Source: Kappaphycus alvarezii
Lineage: Eukaryota; Rhodophyta; Florideophyceae; Gigartinales; Solieriaceae
Assembly: GCA_002205965.3 (NCBI GenBank)
Contig: NADL03000612.1
Coordinates: 806,001 to 870,000, forward strand
Direction of reading: 5' to 3'
DNA: 64,000 bases
A model generated the notes under the pieces. The model was given only the letters and a program-made list of their open reading frames with translations, searched no databases and was not told the origin of the DNA. The number at the start of each line of letters is the position of its first letter. The first letter of the stretch is position 1. Both the position numbers and the translations under genes were made by a program. Below are positions 35,410 through 45,185 of this stretch, piece after piece.

Positions 35410-36768
35410 ATGTCCCGCATTCAAGACGTCAAAGCGCGGCAACTTTTCGATTCTCGTGGCAACCCGACGATCGAAGTGGAAGTCGAGACCGACGATGGCA
35501 CCTTTCGAGCCATGGTCCCCTCAGGTGCATCCACGGGCAAGTACGAGGCTCACGAGCTCCGCGACGGTGATGCTAAGACCTTCAACGGAAAGGGTGTACT
35601 GAAGGCAATAAAGAACGTCAATAACCAAATCGCCGTCGCCGTCATTGGCATGGATCCCACAGATCAAGAGGGTATAGACCAGGCTATGATTGATTTGGAT
35701 GGGAGTGATGATAATCGAAAGTCGCAGTTGGGCGCTAACGCCATTCTGGGAGTTAGCATGGCTGTCACACGTGCGGGAGCTGCAAAGAAGAAGATCCCGT
35801 TGTATAAACATATTAATAATTTGGCTGGCAATCCTACACCAATGCTCCCGGTCCCGTGTTTCAACGTCATTAACGGCGGCTCGCATGCGGGAAATGGCTT
35901 GGCAATGCAGGAGTTTATGGTATTGCCCACAGGGGTCGAGACTTTTAAAGAAGCCATGCGAGTGGGAGTGGAGATTTATCACAAGTTGAAGAGTATTATC
36001 AAGCAAAAATACGGACAAAATTCGACCGCAGTCGGCGATGAGGGCGGATTCGCTCCTAATATTAAGGATAATGAGGAGGCATTGAAATTGATTCAGGAGG
36101 CAGTGCGCGAATCTGGCTATGAGGAAGTGGTTCAAATTGGTATGGATGTGGCAGCCAGTGAGTTTTATGATGCAGATGCGGGAAAATACAATTTGAACTT
36201 CAAGGCGACTTCGGGGAGTACGGAGCCGGAGAAGATGAAGACGGCGGATGAGTTGCTGCACATGTACAAGTTATATGCCGCCAAATATGGTGTTATATCT
36301 ATCGAGGACCCCTTTGATCAGGATGATTTCGGATCGTACGAAAAGATGACAGGTGAGTTGAATGAGCTCATTCAAATTGTAGGGGACGACTTTCTGGTTA
36401 CCAATCCGGAGCGTATCGAGCAGGCTATCGAGCGCTCGGCCTGCAACGCTTTACTGCTGAAGCTGAATCAGATTGGAACCGTGACAGAGGCCATTGAGGC
36501 AAACAATTTGGCAAGGAACGCAGGTTTCGGCGTGATGGTGAGTCATCGCTCAGGGGAGACAGAAGATCCGTTTATTGCTGCACTCTGTGCTGGGTTGGGC
36601 ACTGGGCAAATCAAGGCTGGTGCACCATGCCGTTCGGAGCGGTTAGCAAAGTATAACGAACTTCTGAGAATCGAGGAAGAAATGGGTGACGCGGCTATTT
36701 TTGCCGGGGAGTACTGGCGTGACCCTTGGATGCTACAGCCGGTGAATCGCCGACCGTCTTATATGTAG
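35410..36768 (+). CDS. ENO: enolase (2-phospho-D-glycerate hydro-lyase)
   Basis: Intronless, 452 residues. Converts 2-phosphoglycerate to phosphoenolpyruvate in glycolysis. The full enolase fold is readable. The N-terminal domain starts [19 protein letters not shown] and has the loop [15 protein letters not shown]. The barrel follows with catalytic and substrate residues in [16 protein letters not shown] (His and Glu), GDEGGFAPN (Glu), [10 protein letters not shown] (catalytic base Lys) and [10 protein letters not shown]. The three metal ligands lie in MDVAASEF (Asp), [10 protein letters not shown] (Glu) and [10 protein letters not shown] (Asp). There is no N-terminal extension, so a cytosolic location is likely. 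The end is unusual: after [12 protein letters not shown] the protein continues for about a dozen residues ([13 protein letters not shown]), where many enolases stop around this point. The ATG lies in ACCATGTCC, a strong context. Confidence 0.97.
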   Translation: MSRIQDVKARQLFDSRGNPTIEVEVETDDGTFRAMVPSGASTGKYEAHELRDGDAKTFNGKGVLKAIKNVNNQIAVAVIGMDPTDQEGIDQAMIDLDGSDDNRKSQLGANAILGVSMAVTRAGAAKKKIPLYKHINNLAGNPTPMLPVPCFNVINGGSHAGNGLAMQEFMVLPTGVETFKEAMRVGVEIYHKLKSIIKQKYGQNSTAVGDEGGFAPNIKDNEEALKLIQEAVRESGYEEVVQIGMDVAASEFYDADAGKYNLNFKATSGSTEPEKMKTADELLHMYKLYAAKYGVISIEDPFDQDDFGSYEKMTGELNELIQIVGDDFLVTNPERIEQAIERSACNALLLKLNQIGTVTEAIEANNLARNAGFGVMVSHRSGETEDPFIAALCAGLGTGQIKAGAPCRSERLAKYNELLRIEEEMGDAAIFAGEYWRDPWMLQPVNRRPSYM

Positions 36769-37136
36769 TGGACATTCTAATTCTGTTCTAGTTTTGTTGG
36801 TGGATGAAGAGGTGCTGCCAAGATTCGGGGGTGGCATTTCAGTATATTTTTAACTTCTTGTTGAGTCTCATGAAGAGACGCATCGCTCTGTACGGTAAAT
36901 AGCAACGCTTGTCACTACTACTTGTGGCAAGTCTCCCTCAGCAAATCTGAGTCCTCGGGTCAACACAAATCCCCCTGCAACCTTCTTCATTGCGATGCTC
37001 TACTATGTAGCACGGGTTCAAAGCCTGCTTTGCCATTGTGCAAGATATAAATGATACTGCAATTCCCGCGCCCCGCTGAGCTGTCTCAGCGGCCCACTAT
37101 GATGATTTGTAAATTGTTTAAAGATTGCCCTTAATT
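36769..37136. other. convergent intergenic between enolase and the K+ channel
   Basis: 368 bases containing the 3' UTRs of both genes. No frame or structured RNA recognised. CGCTGAGCTGTCTCAGCGG at 37074-37092 is a strong hairpin (CGCTGAG / CTCAGCG) and could help 3' end formation. Confidence 0.5.
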
Positions 37137-40100
37137 CTAATCATCGCTGTCGTCATTCCCTTGAACATCTTCAGTCCACTTTGAGGACAACTCAAAAGTA
37201 GGATCACATAATACATAAACGGCATCGCTCTCCGCGCAGAGTGTATTTGGATCTGGAAGTGTGTACACATAGGGCAACAAATTTCGAGTTACAGCACGTT
37301 CTCGATACTTTGCTTGTCCAGGAACCTCAAACGAATTATCGCCATTCCCTAGATACCGCGCAAAGTAGTCCAGTCGCCGCGGCGAAACGCCTGCAGACTT
37401 TCCACCGCCGTCTTGTGCCCCCTCTTTTTCTCTTTCCTCGCTGTCGTCTTTCAAATCCAGGCGAGGCATGTCTGGCGCACCACTCGAGGGAGAGACTTTG
37501 GCCTCGTCCGCTGGTGGCTCCTGGACCGGTTCATTGCCATCGGTTTCAGAGGTGTCTTCATCTGAATCTTCAGATTCATCCATCTGGTGCCCCGGTTCAC
37601 GACCTCCCAGAATCTCGTTCCGACCTTTCTGCTCTTCCGCTCGATAGGGCATCAGATCTTTCAGCAATTTCCATAATGAGCTGAATGCCCCAGATACTTT
37701 GGGAACTGAAATAGGCTTCTTCCGATCATGTTCATCAAAGAAAGGCTCTAATTGCTCCAGAATCGCCAGCCCACGACGTGCTCTGCTTTTCTTGGGAATC
37801 AGTGCAGGTGCCTCACCAGATCGATAAATCCCAAGAGGGGTAACACCTTGCCGAACAAGGGACCGGAACACAATATTGTACGGAATGAAAAGCCGCCTCT
37901 GTCTCAATACAGCGCCATGCTCCTCTGCAAATATTGCCTTCGGAATGCGCACCAGCCGAATCTTGAGACCTGGGGCGTCTGGCGCAGCCCCAAGAAGATT
38001 TGAGTAGAAATTTGAAAATCCAGGCTCGGTGTACTCGCGAGCAAGCAATGTTATTGCACTTGAATGCACAAGGAGCTCTCCAGAAGCATAGCGACTTCTA
38101 GAAAACAAAGATCCGCGTCTCGCCCTCGCAGCCCCAGCGGTCTCATTTGGATTTGTACCTGCCGCTTCTTTCGGGGCTCCATCGCGCATTGACATCAACT
38201 GTGTCATACCTTTAAAATCTGCAGAGCCCACGCTCGCTATACTAGCGCTGTTGTCTTTCGTCTCACGTAATGTTACCTTGTTCTTGACAGACCTCGAAGA
38301 AGTCAGGTGCGGACCCGAACTCGGAGTTGTTCCAGGAGGTCCAGCAATTCTGCGCTGTTGGCCTATACTTATAGCTTCATTCTTTCGAACATCGGTGGGA
38401 TCTTCTCCAGTTGCCACCGTCCTGGATATCTCCTCCGCATCAAAATTGACTTTAGTAGCGTGCCCTTGAGTCAAGTTTAAAGATTCATCTTCAAGAGCAG
38501 CCCCCTGCTCTGGCGCGGCGCCAGTAGATTGAACTGGAGATGCAAGGCTGGCTTCAGCACTCGGCAAGGGCGACGCGACATGGTCCCCAAGCAGTGCCCC
38601 TTTTCGACGGGAATGTATTGGCTCTCTCAAATACTCAAGTGCTTTTTCGTCAACCAATTCTGTGCATATGTATACGTCGTGGTCCGGAGTGGTACTGACT
38701 TCCAGGGTAAGCAAGGTAAAGATAGAGCGCGCATCAGATATATGCCAAGGTTGAGTATAGTCAGCCATAGTTGCGACAGACTTAGCCGTCGTCAGCTTGG
38801 CCCGTGTCCAACTTCGACATGACGCGGGCGAGCCCTCAACAAAGAATAAGTGGCGGCCCTCGTGATGAGCAAAGTCCTCCCTCAAATCATCGTCAACATT
38901 GGGATGAATCACGACTACCTTCGCTTTCTTCGCTTTTCGCATACATCGTCGATCGTCCTGTCGCCACAATCCGGTCAAAAACAAAGCGAGATTGGTTGAG
39001 GGCGTATCGGCCTCCATGGCAACGATTACATGACCAGAGATCTTTTCCGGTATATCGTAGTCCTCGAGGGCTCCGCTCCTACGCCCGCTTCCTGGCTTCC
39101 TGTCTAGGTCGCTAAACACGTCTACGCTCTGAAAGCGTATCCGAAACTGGGATGAGAATCTGCTCAGAGGAGTAAAAGGGTTGCCGGTACTAAGCCCAAA
39201 AGAACCATCTGCTGCACCCGCCCTGCCACTGTGCAACACCCCTCCCGAAATAGCATCGGTAGACGCATGGGCTTGCAGCAAATGGCGCATTCCTCCCGTC
39301 CGAAACCTCTCAGCCACAAGGTGCAAAGCGGCCCCAACAAATCGTTGCTCATGGTAAGTTAAAAACATACCAATATCTCCCTCTTGGAAAACTGTGTCTG
39401 TTCCTAGAATGGCATTCATTTGAATATCTCTTGGATTGCTCATGGCCACGGGGACCAGGCCCAGGTGAAACATTTCCATTGAAACGTCCCGCACGGCCAC
39501 CCCATCCAGGCTGTCTGGTATAATTGCGTATCCTAACGAACAGGTAGCACCGAGATGGTACTCGGAAATCCACACCGGGTCGTCAGGTGCTGGCTTTGCG
39601 ACATGCACATCCAGATACATGTTGGACAACAAAGTGCCGAGGCCATTGACGCGCATGTTACCCGACATGAGTGCCATATGAATCTCCTGTAGGCAAACCA
39701 GCTGCGAGCGGTCCAGGTCATTGATAATTACATTTGGTCCCAGTCGCTGATCCTTCCCTTGAATCTCTCCATGTTGGCGCAGCACCTCAAAAAACTCCTG
39801 CCTCCCATCCCTCTTATGGGCCCTTGGCAGGGCTTCAAACTCATTCTTGAGAACCTGATGAAACAACCCCAGATACGAGGCTCCTTTCCGCATAAGCTTT
39901 GTACCTCTAGTAAAAGTTCCCTTCCCAAATGATGTCGGGGTACGCAGCGCCACGTCTGTCTGCAAGTTGGACTTTTCCAGCAAAGTCTGGGCATAGATTG
40001 GAACATCGGTGCGAATATTCCTCACGGCAAGAATGTTCATAACGGTACTTGTATCCTGAAGGGTGGGCTCCTCCCCCACAGAGGGGGAGGTAAGGAAGAA

Positions 40101-41264
40101 TACAGCATCAGCCATGGCGATGCGTGCACGTTGCAAATCGCCTGGGTTGCGAGGAGAGCCGATGAGGTATTGCAAATGGGTCTGGAGAAACTGATTACGG
40201 GCAATGCGCTGATACCACTCGGTGTCGGTCCAAGTGGGGTTTTCGACGAGGACGACAATCTTGGCGTCTGCGTTGGAATCGCGGATATCGGAATAAAACT
40301 CGGAGACAAAGAGAGTAAGGTCGGATAGAGTTGGAGTGCCGGTGACGATAACATGGCGCACATCTGGGTTTTTTAGGAAGGAGCCGGAGCCGCGCCCGCG
40401 ACTAGATTGCTCGACGAGCTCACCGATAACAGAGGTAAAAATGACGATGCCAATGATGATGATAAGGATAGTGTAAATACGACCCTGGACGGTGGTGGGG
40501 GAAAAGTCACCATAGCCGACAGTGGAGAGGGTGACGATGATGAAATAGACCGAGTTGAAAAAGTTCCAGTCGCCAAGGGCTCCCCACTCGATGCGGAATT
40601 GGGGTGAGAGTAAATCGCCGGGGACTTCCAAAAGTTGAATACCAGCGGCGAGGGTGTAAAAGAGGGTGAGGCACTGAAGGGCGAGTTTGCCAATGAGACG
40701 CCGAGTGCTGAATAAGTGGACGATGAATCGACGTTCAAGTCTCTCAAAGGCGACGTATGTTTGAATGGAGCGCAGGAAGGAAAAGTTGAGATAGGCGTTG
40801 GGACCCTCGGTGATGAGAAGGGAGGGGATGGAAAAGGCCTCGAATAGAAAGACGATGGTGAGGGTGCGGGTAAGGGCCGAATCCTCAGTCAGGAAGATGG
40901 AGAGTATATCGGCGAAGAAAAAGGCGGCAGCGACTCGATAGAAGATGGTGATGTACTCGGGGACATTACGACGGTAGGTGCCGATGATATAAAGGACGCA
41001 GATGGTGCCGTTGAGAAGGAATCGAAGGAGCTCGACATAGTAGAATAGGTTTGTATTGCGGTAGCGTTTGAGATAGCGAGTATGCCAGCCGAGAGGGGTA
41101 TAAGGCGTGCCCTTTGCTGCAGTGTAGCGCGTAAACCATTTTGACTTGCGAAGTAAGTCTCGAAACAAGGCTAGCACTAGTATGGCAAGGTATGTGATCA
41201 GGCCGGCGTAGGCGGTGCGGGCTATGAAACCCCAGAGGTCATCGTTTTTGGGCTCGACGTCCAT
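37137..41264 (-). CDS. BK/Slo-like potassium channel with cytoplasmic RCK domains
   Basis: Intronless. I take the ATG at 41264 (MDVEPKNDD), giving 1375 residues; the frame stays open about 20 codons further up but only to a GTG. About six N-terminal hydrophobic segments end in the pore, with selectivity filter TLSTVGYGDFSP (about residue 246) and a pore-lining helix (IYTILIIIIGIVIFTSVIGELV). The first RCK domain (HVIVTGTPT..., about 305-460) is followed by a BK alpha-like region (DTSTVMNILAVRN, IYAQTLLEKSNL). A second RCK-like module starts HVIVAMEADTPSTNLALFL. After it come a long disordered Ser/Pro-rich linker, an ordered block (LVHSSAITLLAREYTEPGF, NIVFRSLVRQGVTPLGIYR) and an acidic tail. 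Family members are gated by cytosolic ions such as Ca2+; no canonical Ca2+ bowl was seen. The S4-like segment (SFLRSIQTYVAFERLERR) has few regularly spaced charges, so voltage sensing may be weak. Confidence 0.88.
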   Translation of the reverse strand: MDVEPKNDDLWGFIARTAYAGLITYLAILVLALFRDLLRKSKWFTRYTAAKGTPYTPLGWHTRYLKRYRNTNLFYYVELLRFLLNGTICVLYIIGTYRRNVPEYITIFYRVAAAFFFADILSIFLTEDSALTRTLTIVFLFEAFSIPSLLITEGPNAYLNFSFLRSIQTYVAFERLERRFIVHLFSTRRLIGKLALQCLTLFYTLAAGIQLLEVPGDLLSPQFRIEWGALGDWNFFNSVYFIIVTLSTVGYGDFSPTTVQGRIYTILIIIIGIVIFTSVIGELVEQSSRGRGSGSFLKNPDVRHVIVTGTPTLSDLTLFVSEFYSDIRDSNADAKIVVLVENPTWTDTEWYQRIARNQFLQTHLQYLIGSPRNPGDLQRARIAMADAVFFLTSPSVGEEPTLQDTSTVMNILAVRNIRTDVPIYAQTLLEKSNLQTDVALRTPTSFGKGTFTRGTKLMRKGASYLGLFHQVLKNEFEALPRAHKRDGRQEFFEVLRQHGEIQGKDQRLGPNVIINDLDRSQLVCLQEIHMALMSGNMRVNGLGTLLSNMYLDVHVAKPAPDDPVWISEYHLGATCSLGYAIIPDSLDGVAVRDVSMEMFHLGLVPVAMSNPRDIQMNAILGTDTVFQEGDIGMFLTYHEQRFVGAALHLVAERFRTGGMRHLLQAHASTDAISGGVLHSGRAGAADGSFGLSTGNPFTPLSRFSSQFRIRFQSVDVFSDLDRKPGSGRRSGALEDYDIPEKISGHVIVAMEADTPSTNLALFLTGLWRQDDRRCMRKAKKAKVVVIHPNVDDDLREDFAHHEGRHLFFVEGSPASCRSWTRAKLTTAKSVATMADYTQPWHISDARSIFTLLTLEVSTTPDHDVYICTELVDEKALEYLREPIHSRRKGALLGDHVASPLPSAEASLASPVQSTGAAPEQGAALEDESLNLTQGHATKVNFDAEEISRTVATGEDPTDVRKNEAISIGQQRRIAGPPGTTPSSGPHLTSSRSVKNKVTLRETKDNSASIASVGSADFKGMTQLMSMRDGAPKEAAGTNPNETAGAARARRGSLFSRSRYASGELLVHSSAITLLAREYTEPGFSNFYSNLLGAAPDAPGLKIRLVRIPKAIFAEEHGAVLRQRRLFIPYNIVFRSLVRQGVTPLGIYRSGEAPALIPKKSRARRGLAILEQLEPFFDEHDRKKPISVPKVSGAFSSLWKLLKDLMPYRAEEQKGRNEILGGREPGHQMDESEDSDEDTSETDGNEPVQEPPADEAKVSPSSGAPDMPRLDLKDDSEEREKEGAQDGGGKSAGVSPRRLDYFARYLGNGDNSFEVPGQAKYRERAVTRNLLPYVYTLPDPNTLCAESDAVYVLCDPTFELSSKWTEDVQGNDDSDD

Positions 41265-41929
41265 TGCGCGGAGGGGGAAAGGGAGTGACGAAGGGAGATG
41301 GGAAGGGGAGGTGGGGCGAGAGGTCACGCGGATGAGCGTTGCGCTGCGCGGGGGGGCGGGGAGCGGCAGTGATTTACTTGCACTTTTGTAGTCGCGAGGT
41401 TGCTATGAATAGCATGTCAAAAGGTACACATTGTCGTTATCGTTATTGTTTGAATGGCGCCTCGGATTACATACTGTATGTACAGTACATGCTGGTGCAG
41501 AAAGACAAACTGACATTAAGGTGCGCTCTCTGATTGGGCCTCGAGACCCGCGCCCCTATCCTAAATGCCGCCTCAAGCTCTCCAATACCATACGAGGCAG
41601 TATTGTTGCTTCAATGGCGTTGCTCATTATTTGCAGTAATTAGGCCCCCCGAGGCGGTGCGTAAAAGAGCAAAGTTGCAGAGTTTCTGTTCAATCCCAAT
41701 CATTACATCCAACATTATGAGTGTTTCACAATTGGCAAGAACTTTAATGCATTCAGTATTTCCACGCTGCCGTGGCCGTAATGTCCAACGCAGCCTGTCT
41801 GCTGGGGGGCCTCGAGCCGGCTTTTTAGGGTAATTTCAGAGGTATTACTGCGCGCCCTGTACAGTAGGATATTCCGGGCCACAACCGATCATATTTTTCA
41901 AATATAAAATCACCCCACATTTTCCCAGG
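41265..41929. promoter_or_regulatory. divergent upstream region of the K+ channel, with palindromic word
   Basis: ATACTGTATGTACAGTACAT at 41471-41490 lies about 207 bases upstream of the channel ATG, and TGTACAGTA lies at 41859-41867. The first 100 bases are G-rich on the plus strand, that is, C-rich on the channel's coding strand, as in other leaders here. The frame starting ATG at 41717 stops after about 38 codons and is not recognised. Confidence 0.45.
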
Positions 41930-42420
41930 CACAACGCCGCTGACATTGGTAACAAAGCTCTCGGTTGGAAGAACCGCCACGCAGCAGTGGCAACAGTTGC
42001 TCGGCAATTACCTATTCAATGGAGCCGGCGTCCACTGCGAGGTCCCATATTCACGCCCACCGTCGACATTCTCGTCCACCCAACTAACGCTGCGGACAAC
42101 CAACCACACGCCCCCCCCTCACGGTACCATTGGACGTTACAGTCTCCTCGCCTTTTCAACAGTGCTACCTTTCCAAGGGAGCCGGCGAAGCGCAAGCCCC
42201 CGCAAATGCTGCGTTAAGACAGAAGCTGAGGGACTTGGCACCAAAATCGCCGCCATTCCTAGCAAAGCCCTACATGGACGCTAGAAACTGGGATGCCATG
42301 TTGTGCCGCTGGCCTTTGACTCCCTTGCATGTCCGTCTGCGACCACATCCAAGTTGGTCGACTAGTACGCGGCTGCTCAAAGGCGAATATGTCATTTCTC
42401 CTTCTCATTTCCAACGATTT
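41930..42420 (+). pseudogene. non-LTR retroelement fragment: restriction-like endonuclease end (copy 1)
   Basis: Read in plus frames, the segment from about 41930 gives RHAAVATVARQLP, then FTPTVDILVHP, then (near 42130, in another frame) LDVTVSSPFQQ followed by an Ala-rich helix and AALRQKLRDL. The order His, ...(P)D, ...DVTV is that of the restriction-like endonuclease at the C-terminus of R2/R4/NeSL-type non-LTR elements. It is broken by at least one frameshift near 42120. It lies in the gap upstream of the FIST gene. Family assignment rests on motif order only. Confidence 0.4.
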
Positions 42421-42613
42421 GGCTGATTTTTATGCTGGCGGAGCTGCCTCTCCCCTCTTCGATCCCTAAAACATCCTCTTGGAGCCGTTGATCCAAGTCA
42501 TGCTCGAAACCGCTTCAAAGCGCAGCTCTACAATGTAGCGCCGTCCCCTTTCAAAAATTGACCTTCCTGTGACGAGTTTCCGTGCCCAACCCTTGTTTTG
42601 GGTTTATCTCATC

Positions 42614-44176
42614 ATGACTTCAGCATTCGCTTCTGCATTCTCTCTCACGGAGACAACAACTTGCACCCGCAATTCAAAATGTTCCTTCAATTACTTGTCA
42701 TCCTTTTTTCAGCAGCGTCGTCCACCTCCCCTTCGGAAACCCGTATCTCTCCCGGCACCAATCCCGAAAACCTGTCAAGCAAGTGCTCCTCTTGCGACCT
42801 CTATCTCTTACGTGGTAGGTCAATCCACCAAACCGCGAATACTCGACGCCCTGAAAGAGTCACTTTCAATCGCCGCTTCCAATCTCGCTGCTCGTGGTCG
42901 TACTGCGTGTCTTGCGCTTCTCTATGTCAAAACCACGTCCGAATCCCATCCTGCCCATGAATGTAAACATGTCATCTCCGTCGCCAAAAACTCCCTGCCC
43001 ATGTATCGCGTCCTCTCTCGCGATACCAAATTCTTCGGTTGCACCACCGCTGACTACCCTGCCCCTGAAAATCCTTCCGCCGTCGTTGCCCTCGTTTCAT
43101 TTCCTAACGATACTCACCTGAGGGCGCTTTACATCGAACCAAAGGCGTTTAATTTAGACTGGACTCAGCAACAATGGTTCGACGTAATAGGCACACCTTC
43201 CGCACAATCATCGCAGCAAACCATTATGCTTCTGTATCATCCAAGGTTTGATTCCGTTTCCGATCTCTTGTCTTGGCTAGACTTTGCTTACCCAGGTGTC
43301 CGAAAGCTGGGAGCTTGTGCGGGCCATGCCCATGCGCTTGATGAAGTATACCTGTTCAATTCCCAAGGTCAAGTGAAACGCGGTGCAATTGGGCTCTCTT
43401 TCGCCTCCCCTCACGTTCAGATTGACGTCACTGTAGGACAAGGGTCACGGGGAGTAGGGCCGTTGCTAGAGGTGCAGGAAGTCCGAAACGGAAATGAGAT
43501 AACGCGCGTCAAAGAGATTGGAACTCCGGCAGAGAGCCAGGGTGCTCCTATGATGTTAATGGACACGTGGGCAGGTACTGATGCCATATCGCAGGAGGAC
43601 CGCGAGTACGCGAGGAAGTACTTGCTTATGGGGATTGAGGTCCCGAAAGTGGTGGATTTAGCGGTATCTTCTTCGTCGAGCATGTCAGAAGGCGGGCCGA
43701 AGGTTGTTGATGCAGAAGAGGAACGAAAACAACCTGTGGAAATGGTCATACGAAAGGTAGTGGGATTTGATCAAGGTACCAGGAGCCTGGCAGTTGAAGG
43801 AGATGTAAGATTGGGCAGCCGGGTGCAGTTTCAAATTCGAGATGAAGAAGCGGCACGGTCTGAGTTGAAGACGCTGTTGAACAGGTTGATGCTGGAGGGG
43901 AGTTCAAGAATGATTGATGGGATGAGTCTGATGGGTGCGATGATAATCGTGGATTCAGAGCGAGGGGAAAACCTGTACGGTAACATTGCGGCAGACGCGG
44001 ATCGGACTATGTATTGTGAAAGATTTCCCGTGCCGACTGTTATGATGACGTCGGAGCAGCAGATTGGACCATTGCCGGCCGGTGGTCTGCTGGGGACAGC
44101 CGGAAATAATTTTCTTTTATCTGCCTCTGTGCTGTACTTGTCGATATACGGTCGTGTAGCGAAAGCTTCGAGTTAG
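42614..44176 (+). CDS. FIST-domain protein, probably plastid-targeted
   Basis: Intronless, 520 residues from the ATG at 42614; the frame opens 15 codons earlier but without an ATG. The first 60-65 residues are rich in Ser, Thr, Pro and Arg after a hydrophobic start, suggesting an organelle-targeting peptide. FIST N (about 75-265): regular alpha/beta pattern with the family motif FFGCTTADYP, FDSVSDLLSWL, LGACAGHAHA, and RGAIGLSFASPHVQIDVTVGQGSRGVGP. FIST C (about 290-510): EVPKV.DLAV, VEMVIRKVVGFDQGTRSLAVEGDVRLGSRVQF (family signature), and GPLPAGGLLGTAGNNFLL near the end. Family knowledge: FIST domains are ligand-sensing modules found in bacterial signal proteins, and plants and algae keep chloroplast copies of unknown role. 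The 5' half of the gene is C-rich, the 3' half G-rich. Confidence 0.85.
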   Translation: MTSAFASAFSLTETTTCTRNSKCSFNYLSSFFQQRRPPPLRKPVSLPAPIPKTCQASAPLATSISYVVGQSTKPRILDALKESLSIAASNLAARGRTACLALLYVKTTSESHPAHECKHVISVAKNSLPMYRVLSRDTKFFGCTTADYPAPENPSAVVALVSFPNDTHLRALYIEPKAFNLDWTQQQWFDVIGTPSAQSSQQTIMLLYHPRFDSVSDLLSWLDFAYPGVRKLGACAGHAHALDEVYLFNSQGQVKRGAIGLSFASPHVQIDVTVGQGSRGVGPLLEVQEVRNGNEITRVKEIGTPAESQGAPMMLMDTWAGTDAISQEDREYARKYLLMGIEVPKVVDLAVSSSSSMSEGGPKVVDAEEERKQPVEMVIRKVVGFDQGTRSLAVEGDVRLGSRVQFQIRDEEAARSELKTLLNRLMLEGSSRMIDGMSLMGAMIIVDSERGENLYGNIAADADRTMYCERFPVPTVMMTSEQQIGPLPAGGLLGTAGNNFLLSASVLYLSIYGRVAKASS

Positions 44177-44909
44177 CACTGAAGGGGTACGGGGCGACTT
44201 GCGAAGATTGGGATACTTCTTCAACAAGCCTGTTGGTTGCGAAACAAGCATCTAGGATTTTGTAGGATTGTTCCTACCGAAGCAAGCTTAAGGCTATCGA
44301 TCGACGCGAGATTTTGGTCTTGATTCAACATACGGGAGAGACCGGGATGTTGAGATATGGTGTGCAGATCCGGTGCACGAACCGGCAGCGTGCAGTTTTC
44401 CCGCACACAGTTGCAAGAGAAAGTAAGTACAGCTTCAAAGGGAAAACGAGTTGGGCTTAAAGTGTCTATGCTAAAATCAATCTTAGCGCTGAACCCAGTC
44501 TTGTCTGAAACACGTTGTGGATGAGGACTCTGGAAAGTACGTTAAGGGACTTCAGGTACACAGGTGGCAATCTGCAATCTGCGCTGGAACATTATCCGCA
44601 GTAAACTGTGTCATGTGTGGCAAGAGCCTCTAGGTTGGTTTCAGGATCCTGGTATCATGGCAGAGGACATCATTAGTATTAGATGTGTAGTCGGAGATTG
44701 TGAAGCAGTTCGGACTCGCATGAATGCAGGTCCTGGACAATTGGCAAGGAAACGAAATTCTGCAGTGTTGTACCGTCGTGTTTTCCTTTACGGCGGCTGT
44801 TTTCATTGGTGGCCGAGGTGTTTCTCTGTCTTCAATGCGTTCTAGGCCCGAGCCAATGAGTTCGGGAGGATGATCACTGGGGGTTGTACCATGCCTAGGA
44901 TATCACCAC
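44177..44909. other. intergenic downstream of FIST gene, no gene seen
   Basis: About 730 bases. A 93-codon plus frame (44564-44845) and a short minus frame (44221-44406) show no recognisable family. Confidence 0.4.
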
Positions 44910-45185
44910 GCATGTAGGGCCCTTCGTCGGATCCGTGCCGCTGGTTTGGACACTCAGTTCGAAGTGTCTGACCTCATCCCCGATTCCGAGCTTCGGCCCG
45001 GAGACATATTTGTACAACCTCCTGCCTCCCCCACTGGCTCCTGTGAGAGACCCATTGCCTGTGACGTTGCCATCATATCGCTGCTTACGTCGGCCGCCGC
45101 CGCAGCTGCGATGCGAGTCGCCGAAGGCTCGGCTATCGAAGGATACTGCCAGAATATTCAGAAGTTGGAACACGAGCTGTCCTAG
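44910..45185 (+). pseudogene. non-LTR retroelement fragment: restriction-like endonuclease end (copy 2)
   Basis: One open frame from about 44910 to the stop at 45183. It reads HACRALRRIRAAGLDTQFE, then ELRPGDIFV, then CDVAIISLLTSAAAAAAM and a short helix ending KLEHELS. A basic/His start, RP(G)D, and D-V-A/T-I/V form the expected order of the catalytic core in the C-terminal endonuclease of R2/R4-like elements. The Ala-rich helix after the last Asp is shared with copy 1. No reverse transcriptase lies directly upstream, so it is a 3' end stub, as left by 5'-truncated retrotransposition. Confidence 0.5.

Noticed and set aside
35521-36261. Minus-strand frame of 246 codons opposite enolase
   Set aside because: Shadow of a highly conserved coding region on the other strand.
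40060-40100. CTCCTCCCCCACAGAGGGGGAG inverted repeat
   Set aside because: It lies inside the K+ channel coding sequence and is explained by Pro/Ser/Glu codons.
41717-42220. Possible two-exon host gene starting at ATG 41717 and spliced at about 41830/41935
   Set aside because: The second half matches the endonuclease end of a non-LTR element better than any host protein, and the first part has no support.
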